Below, in pieces: positions 15,901-16,639 of a DNA stretch of 16,639 nucleotides. Source of the stretch: JABFSS01 sp964449445 (GTDB taxonomy: Bacteria; Patescibacteriota; Gracilibacteria; Peribacterales; Peribacteraceae); contig CAYUZT010000016.1 in NCBI GenBank assembly GCA_964449445.1, forward strand, positions 1 through 16,639. Direction: 5' to 3'. The notes below the pieces were generated by a model. It had not been told where the DNA came from and did not search any database. It was given only the letters and a program-made list of their open reading frames with translations. Each line of letters begins with the position of its first letter. Position 1 is the stretch's first letter. A program made the position numbers and the translations under genes.

Positions 15901-16639
15901 TTTGTCGCTGTACTCGGACCATCATTTTTCGCGACAAGTGTGTAACTCACTATTGCTCCTCGGGCTACTGTGCTCTGTCCCGTTTTACTGATCCGCAGAT
16001 CCGCTCCCGGCGCTGAACACGTAATGGTCACCGGTGATCCCGTGAGTACGGTGTTATCCGTCCCTGGTCCGATATTGATGCCGTAGGCATAGAGCTGGTG
16101 TGGCTGACCGTCTTTGAGCGAAGCTGGCGTCGGAAACTCATATCCATGATTACTGTTTCCACCACATTGCACACCCACTTGAGATTCCCTCGGCTTATTC
16201 GCCGTGGTGGTCCCCAGAAGATTTTGTCCTCCTGCAGGACCATCATAGATATGAGCCTGCAGCGCTTGGTTGAAATTGTCAGCATCGCATGTCCATCCCC
16301 GGATCATGTCGCAGTTCGTGATTCCGGCATCAAGGTAGCCTACAGGCTTCCTGAAATTCGCTGGCCCTTCATCATTGTCCTGCAAACTTCCGCACCCTGG
16401 ATCATTGTTCGGTCCACTGCCAAAGTCGATCACGCCATCTGCGTCATTATCGATGCCATCCTGACATTGGGACTTGGGATTGCCTTCATCGTCATCCCCG
16501 GGGTCGCCGCAGCTGAAATCGCCTGGGAAGTCCACTGCTCCATCTCCGTCATTATCAATGCCATCCTGGCACTGAGGGGTGCTCGGACATGTCACTGTTG
16601 TTGAAACAGTTTGACTCTGATTATTGCTTGCATTGGGAT
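6918..16639 (-). CDS. Giant cell-surface repeat protein 2 (DUF11 domains, DNDGDG repeats, LPQTG), 5' end beyond the window
   Basis: At least 3,239 residues, continuing past the right edge. The GTG at 16595 is not the real start, because the frame upstream reads NASNNQSQTVSTT, the end of another DUF11 domain. Order, numbering residues from 16595: units 1-2 of the Asp-rich repeat; a non-repeat GW-type domain (85-193); a DUF11 domain; 12 Asp-rich units (3-14); then DUF11 domains alternating with short repeat blocks (units 15-24), one block split by a 94-residue insert; then 13 DUF11-like domains in a row; then LPQTG, a polar stretch, a hydrophobic segment and KKVMLGI. About 17 DUF11-like domains and 24 Asp-rich units are visible. 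The likely role is a wall- or envelope-anchored adhesin or stalk, with calcium-rigidified spacers near the outer end (inference). Terminator follows at 6899-6871. Stop TAA at 6920-6918. Confidence 0.92.
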   Translation of the reverse strand, partial: PNASNNQSQTVSTTVTCPSTPQCQDGIDNDGDGAVDFPGDFSCGDPGDDDEGNPKSQCQDGIDNDADGVIDFGSGPNNDPGCGSLQDNDEGPANFRKPVGYLDAGITNCDMIRGWTCDADNFNQALQAHIYDGPAGGQNLLGTTTANKPRESQVGVQCGGNSNHGYEFPTPASLKDGQPHQLYAYGINIGPGTDNTVLTGSPVTITCSAPGADLRISKTGQSTVARGAIVSYTLVAKNDGPSTATNVTIADVIPAGLIFTNAGSSGNCVQNGNSVLCNSITLASGQSATVTIAFTVSSTFTCGGTINNQASVSASTTDPNASNNQSGVVQTIVTCTQCADGVDNDNDGAVDFPNDFSCSSALDNDETNPKAACQDGVDNDGDGLTDFPQDPGCVSLQDNNEFNSVQCNDGIDNDSDGAIDFPADFSCSSATDTDETNPKTACQDGVDNDGDGLTDFPQDPGCVSLQDNNEFNTVQCNDGIDNDGDGVSDFPADFSCSSSTDTDETNPKAACQDGVDNDGDGLVDFPLDPGCVSLQDNNEFNTVQCNDGIDNDGDGVSDFPADFSCSSSTDTDETNPKAACQDGIDNDGDGLMDFPLDPGCVSLQDNNEFNSVQCNDGIDNDNDGAIDFPADFSCSSATDTDEGNPKAACQDGVDNDGDGLVDFPQDPGCISKQDNDEFNTVQCNDGMDNDGDGVSDFPADFSCSSATDNDETNPKAACQDGVDNDGDGLIDFPLDPGCISKQDNDEGNQILADLRLSKILAPSVALPVTRGSIISYTLTATNDGPNTATNVTIADPIPAGLSFNASQSDVSCVQNGANILCNNFTLTNGQSKTVTVAFNVPSTFTCNGIILNQASVSTSATDPNSGNNQSAVVSTLVTCAQCSDGVDNDGDGATDFPNDFSCSSSTDTDEGNPKAACQDGIDNDGDGLVDFPLDPGCLSKQDNDEGNPSTITLTGVNVNGCNVTVDYSKQFATCAHLLTTGGQILHTSNFFCGSTGPVTVSLSDFLSPFAPGLPVKLCNGNNYTECSTVITVTGGGACVPNVQCNDGIDNDGDGSTDFPSDYSCSSATDNDETLPKAQCQDGVDNDGDTLVDFPLDPGCISKQDNDEFNSIQADLSIAKTGSGSVARGGVVSYTLTATNAGPNTATNVTIVDSIPAGLTFNAAGSSSNCLQNGGNILCNSITLSNGQSTTVTVAFNVPSTFTCNGTINNQASVSTSSTDPVSGNNQSAVVSTTVTCAQCSDGVDNDSDQATDFPNDFSCSSALDNDETLPKAACQDSVDNDGDGLTDFPLDPGCISKQDNDELPINTQCSDGVDNDSDGAVDFPADFSCGSALDNDETNPKALCQDGIDNDGDGLTDFPLDPGCVSKQDNDELNVVSADLRLTKILAPSVALPVTRGSIISYTLTATNDGPNTATNVTIADPIPAGLSFNASQSDVSCVQNGANILCNNFTLTNGQSKTVTVAFNVPSTFTCNGIILNQASVSTSATDPNSGNNQSAVVSTLVTCAQCSDGVDNDGDGAVDFPADFSCGSALDNDETLPRAQCQDGIDNDVPADTLIDFPLDPGCISNQDNDESNVFTADLSIVKTGPSSINRGSIVSYTLTATNAGPNTATNVTMADAIPAGLTFNSAQSDAACVQNGMNILCNNLTLVSGQSGTRIIAFNVPNTFTCNGVIQNQASVSTSATDPNPGNNQSAVVGTTVNCPTPQSDLKIVKTADRASVRPGEIIVYTLSVNAAGPDMAQNVVVSDSLPAGESFDVQFLQTDGFSCARQPSDPNHLVCTKATMNANTSAIIRIQATVQASTVCTPRDLRNTVFISANGSTDPNSLNNSSEVTSLLACPTADLSVIKSGPQTINPGQSLLYTITVTNAGPDMASTVVADDLASHDPAFILQFSSSQSSPECSLNQGTVFCTTPQILAGSSRIFQVAFTVPQNATCNSVITNDSFVNAATADPNQGNNLSNLVSTTVTCPTPTFSISKSDGKTSTVPGDTLNYVITVTNTSAVNASNVTVTDTLPGNVTFLSSSGGVLNGNIVTFTVPTIDAGQTVTKTTTVKVNSGITNGTVLTNTANVTGTQTTDSTTVLVAPNQADLSIVKSSVGTIQRGSTMLYTITATNAGPDTATNVTIADPIPSGLTFNAGASSSNCVQNGANILCDNLTLISGQNATMTIAFNVPNTFTCNERIMNQASVSTSATDPNPGNNQSTVVQTTVTCPPASIDLSISKTGPTHVDQNDVLFYFVTVQNAGPGNAMNVSVRDVVPANLTFNSASSESFCTQSGGVIICALGIVNGATSQTMRLAFNVPMSTACSSTIANTASVATTSLESNTGNNVSNTTSTLVRCEPNFSISKTDNLTEVIASAVLTYQIRVRNISPFPVTGATVIDFLPQQLTFLSASQGGTFNTGIVSWPNVNFAIGQELQFTLTAEVRSTTTNGTVITNTAAAGAAEANDTTTVITTVGTTDLTVTKSGPTTVNRGATAVYTLTATNAGPNTATNVTIADPIPAGLTFSSAQSSGSCVQNGSNILCNNLTLTAGQSATVTIAFNVPSTFACNGVIQNQASVSTSATDPNPGNNQSAVVSTTVTCPATTFTIAKTDNKSTAAPGETLTYVITVTNTSVSALTNVSVTDTLPGNVTFLSASGGVLAGNVVTFVIPSMAAGQTIVRNVVLTVNSGVTNGTVLTNTANVGSFQAQDTTTIQVTTQPTFTVTKTDNKTTAAPGETLSYSIVVTNTSGVAATNVTVTDTLPSNVTFLSATGSVRAGNTVTWFNLNIGAGQSVTLPLQVQVNSGVSNGTVISNTASVGTVSAQDMTTVQSGGTATLTLNLSDSQDPVAPNQTFNYTVLLTNVSAVQATGVNVQQVLDGDSEFVSTNNSGTHSNGLVSWTNLTVPANGSLSLTTTVRAKSTTQDGEILNSTAISGSLSDAETTLIRGGSNGNRDITITVRDSVDPVEPTECFDEILSVRNNRGISEVVDVTGFLDDDTEFEDADRNGRLIGNNRVEWQDISISANSSVTLHVTVCVHPGVFDGRNLQFRARAENAEDTEYTRVIAGGFLPPPILPPPVGGALITVDKSADRQEAQPGSVILYTVTIRNAGGGVVPNMVVEDTFSSGNITVEEAGGGVITGNGITWTGVSLGANSTRVLQYRVRVSPAMRNGEIVSNTVTVRSPAGVMTDTEQVRILTGLPQTGGSSYLRADLSAHLRPRVVRPEEDRGIALSHLPMIVWTQILAMGLGAGSWFGKKVMLGI
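6921..7109 (-). other. C-terminal LPQTG sorting region with distant membrane segment
   Basis: LPQTG is at 7109-7095. Thirty mostly polar residues follow (from GSSYLRADLSAH to DRGIALSH), then a hydrophobic segment of about 21 residues (LPMIVWTQILAMG…FG, about 7004-6942), KK, and VMLGI. Canonical sortase substrates have the hydrophobic stretch close behind the motif and end in basic residues. The order motif, helix, basic residues is right, but the spacing is unusual. Confidence 0.65.
7110..11903 (-). other. C-terminal array of 13 DUF11-like domains of giant protein 2
   Basis: About 1,598 residues with no Asp-rich units. The first ten or so alternate irregularly between the Cys-containing type (ADLSIVKTG, CVQNG, LCNN, FTCNG, TVTC) and the Cys-free type (TFxIxKTDxK, PGxTL, NVTVTDTLP, NGTVLTNTANV). 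The last three diverge: one starts TLNLSDSQDPVAPNQ, one DITITVRDSVDPVEP with acidic LDDDTEFED, and the last, LITVDKSADRQEAQPG, follows a Pro-rich hinge (FLPPPILPPPVGGA). This would form the stalk next to the anchor. Confidence 0.87.
11904..12119 (-). repeat. Asp-rich repeat units 23-24 of giant protein 2 (last pair, one degenerate)
   Basis: Unit 23 is standard form A with an LPRAQ end like giant protein 1. Unit 24 has its loop replaced: CQDGIDNDVPADTLIDFP in place of DNDGDG, two residues longer, so the metal loop is probably lost or altered. This pair ends the repeat region, and only DUF11-like domains follow. Confidence 0.88.
12120..12506 (-). other. DUF11-like domain with ALPVTR insertion, copy 2
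   Basis: Starts ADLRLTKILAPSVALPVTRG and differs from copy 1 (13998-14384) at one visible residue near the start (Thr for Ser); 12127-12488 is identical in DNA to copy 1. It lies between units 22 and 23. Confidence 0.87.
12127..12488 (-). repeat. 362-bp perfect direct repeat, copy 2
   Basis: Identical to 14005-14366. Flanking bases diverge at once (gcacac against gcgcat on one side, cgtcaacc against actcaacc on the other), so the homogenised tract has sharp ends. Confidence 0.95.
12507..12926 (-). repeat. Asp-rich repeat units 19-22 of giant protein 2
   Basis: Two A/B pairs. Unit 19 has DNDSDQATDFP, with Gln in place of the loop Gly. Unit 20 has CQDSVDND, the CQDS form typical of giant protein 1, and ends ELPINT. 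Units 21-22 are standard (DFPADFSC, DFPLDPGC). Confidence 0.88.
12927..13301 (-). other. DUF11-like domain between repeat units 18 and 19
   Basis: ADLSIAKTGSGSVARGGVV start, AGPNTATNVTIVDSIP, SSNCLQNGGNILCNS, FTCNG, NNQASVSTSSTDPVSGNNQS, TVTC. A standard Cys-containing DUF11 copy without the ALPVTR insertion of its two neighbours. Confidence 0.86.
13302..13511 (-). repeat. Asp-rich repeat units 17-18 of giant protein 2
   Basis: Form A with SDYSC instead of NDFSC (CNDGIDNDGDG, STDFPSDYSC, TDNDETLPKAQ) and form B with the loop changed to DNDGDTLVDFP, where Thr replaces Gly. It ends SKQDNDEFNSIQ before a DUF11 domain. Confidence 0.87.
13512..13793 (-). other. Unassigned 94-residue Cys-containing insert within the Asp-rich repeats
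   Basis: Sits between units 16 and 17. It reads STITLTGVNVNGCNVTVDYS, FATCAHLL, SNFFCGSTGPVTVSLSDFL, VKLCNGNNYTECSTVITV, GGGACVPNV. It has six Cys and a beta-rich, Ig-like composition, but matches neither the DUF11 nor the Asp-rich pattern. Family unknown; possibly a small disulfide-bonded binding module. Confidence 0.6.
13794..13997 (-). repeat. Asp-rich repeat units 15-16 of giant protein 2
   Basis: Form A (CSDGVDNDGDG, TDFPNDFSC, TDTDEGNPKAA) and form B (CQDGIDNDGDG, DFPLDPGC, SKQDNDEGNP). Unlike other pairs, this one is followed by a 94-residue non-repeat insert rather than directly by another unit or a DUF11 domain. Confidence 0.88.
13998..14384 (-). other. DUF11-like domain with ALPVTR insertion, copy 1
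   Basis: ADLRLSKILAPSVALPVTRG start, about five residues longer at its N-terminus than the usual TGPSSVARG form. Then SYTLTATNDGPNTATNVTI, SQSDVSCVQNG, LCNNFTLTNGQ, FTCNG, NQASVSTSATDP. Most of it (14005-14366) is identical in DNA to 12127-12488. Confidence 0.87.
14005..14366 (-). repeat. 362-bp perfect direct repeat, copy 1
   Basis: Compared base by base with 12127-12488 (offset 1,878 bp), I find no mismatch over 362 bp, including third codon positions. It covers most of one DUF11 domain and ends within it on one side and at its end on the other. This means recent duplication or gene conversion. Confidence 0.95.
14385..15629 (-). repeat. Asp-rich repeat block of giant protein 2, units 3-14 (six 207-bp periods)
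   Basis: Twelve units in strict A/B alternation, 1,245 bp, six periods of 69 residues. Form A: QCNDGIDNDGDG, DFPADFSC, TDTDETNPKAA. Form B: CQDGVDNDGDG, DFPxDPGC, SLQDNNEFN changing to SKQDNDE in units 12 and 14. Neighbouring copies are nearly identical in DNA, for example 14814-14860 and 15021-15067. Each unit carries a DNDGDG or DNDxDG core and two Cys. Confidence 0.93.
15630..16016 (-). other. DUF11-like domain between the GW-type domain and the long repeat block
   Basis: Cys-containing DUF11 subtype: ADLRISKTG, RGAIVSYTL, GPSTATNVTIADVIP, CVQNGNSVLCNS, FTCGG, NNQASVSASTTDPNASNNQS, terminal Cys. It has an unusual Lys-Asn (VAKNDGPS) where most copies have ATN. Confidence 0.85.
16017..16343 (-). 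other. GW-type insert domain of giant protein 2 (GWxCD…HGYEF…LYAYGI)
   Basis: A single-copy domain of about 109 residues, unrelated to the repeats around it: VGYLDAG, RGWTCDAD, LQAHIYDGPAGG, LLGTTTANKPRESQV, GVQCGGNSNHGYEFPTP, LKDGQPHQLYAYGIN, PVTITC. I recall a similar pattern (Trp-Cys-Asp, H-[YF] strand, Arg, Cys-Gly-Gly…His-Gly, DGxxHxxYxY) as an accessory module in secreted bacterial proteins, with no firm function. It is a candidate ligand-binding module. Confidence 0.55.
16365..16574 (-). repeat. Asp-rich repeat units 1-2 of giant protein 2
   Basis: Unit 1 (CQDGIDNDGDG, AVDFPGDFSC, then DPGDDDEGNP) and unit 2 (CQDGIDNDADG, VIDF, GSGPNNDPGC, SLQDNDEGP) are the most divergent pair. Unit 2 has a Gly-Ser-Gly-Pro-Asn insertion before DPGC, and unit 1 has an extra-acidic end. 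They precede the GW-type domain. Confidence 0.85.

Noticed and set aside
16593..16595. GTG as the start codon of giant gene 2
   Set aside because: The frame stays open to the window edge and encodes the end of a DUF11 domain (NASNNQSQTVSTT), so the real start lies outside.
1..16639. Alternative genetic code with TGA read as Gly (as in some candidate phyla)
   Set aside because: The stretches I translated stay open under the standard code with no in-frame TGA needed, and the two visible stops are TAA. The window neither requires nor excludes recoding.

Overview
The window is almost filled by two giant, head-to-tail paralogous genes on the minus strand, with one small regulatory gene between them. 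In transcription order (right to left): (1) a giant repeat protein gene, 16639 down to 6918, whose 5' end lies beyond the right edge; (2) a TrmB-family transcriptional regulator, 6786 to 6001; (3) a second giant repeat protein gene that starts at 5767 with a signal peptide and runs off the left edge. No RNA gene, CRISPR array, transposase or credible plus-strand gene was found. The many plus-strand open frames are shadows of the biased, Thr/Val/Asp-rich minus-strand coding sequence.

Both giants are built from the same two modules. One is a DUF11-type (TIGR01451-like) beta-sandwich of about 115-130 residues. The other is a short Cys-containing, Asp-rich repeat (core DNDGDG, probably a calcium loop). 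It alternates between a 33-residue form (…DFPQDPGC…QDNDEFN) and a 36-residue form (…DFPNDFSC…DNDETLP), giving a 69-residue or 207-bp period. Giant 2 (3225 codons plus about 14 more to the edge) has 24 Asp-rich units in six blocks, about 17 DUF11-like domains, two odd inserts, and a C-terminal LPQTG sorting motif followed by an unusually distant hydrophobic segment. Giant 1 has a signal peptide, a Cys-rich N-terminal domain, 15 visible Asp-rich units in three blocks and 9 visible DUF11-like domains. Its last visible domains are near-identical in DNA to the matching part of giant 2, so its unseen C-terminus probably resembles giant 2's. Two runs of 100 N interrupt giant 1. The reading frame and repeat register on their flanks show that they are arbitrary-length placeholders in an intact gene, not frameshifts.

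The coding sequence is roughly half GC and the intergenic regions are AT-rich. The regulator has a strong promoter whose predicted start site falls on its ATG (leaderless), and a TTGTC/GACAA inverted repeat overlaps it. Similar TTGTC/GACAA elements lie upstream of giant 1. The simplest model is that the regulator controls itself and the adjacent adhesin, a testable inference.

Organism: a sortase-anchored giant DUF11 protein, a TrmB-type regulator, no Shine-Dalgarno at either visible start, and N-gapped scaffolding suggest a metagenome-assembled bacterium, plausibly of the Candidate Phyla Radiation (for example Peregrinibacteria/Peribacteria). This is a guess from gene style, and no phylogenetic marker is present. 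The standard genetic code gives intact frames, and the two visible stops are TAA.
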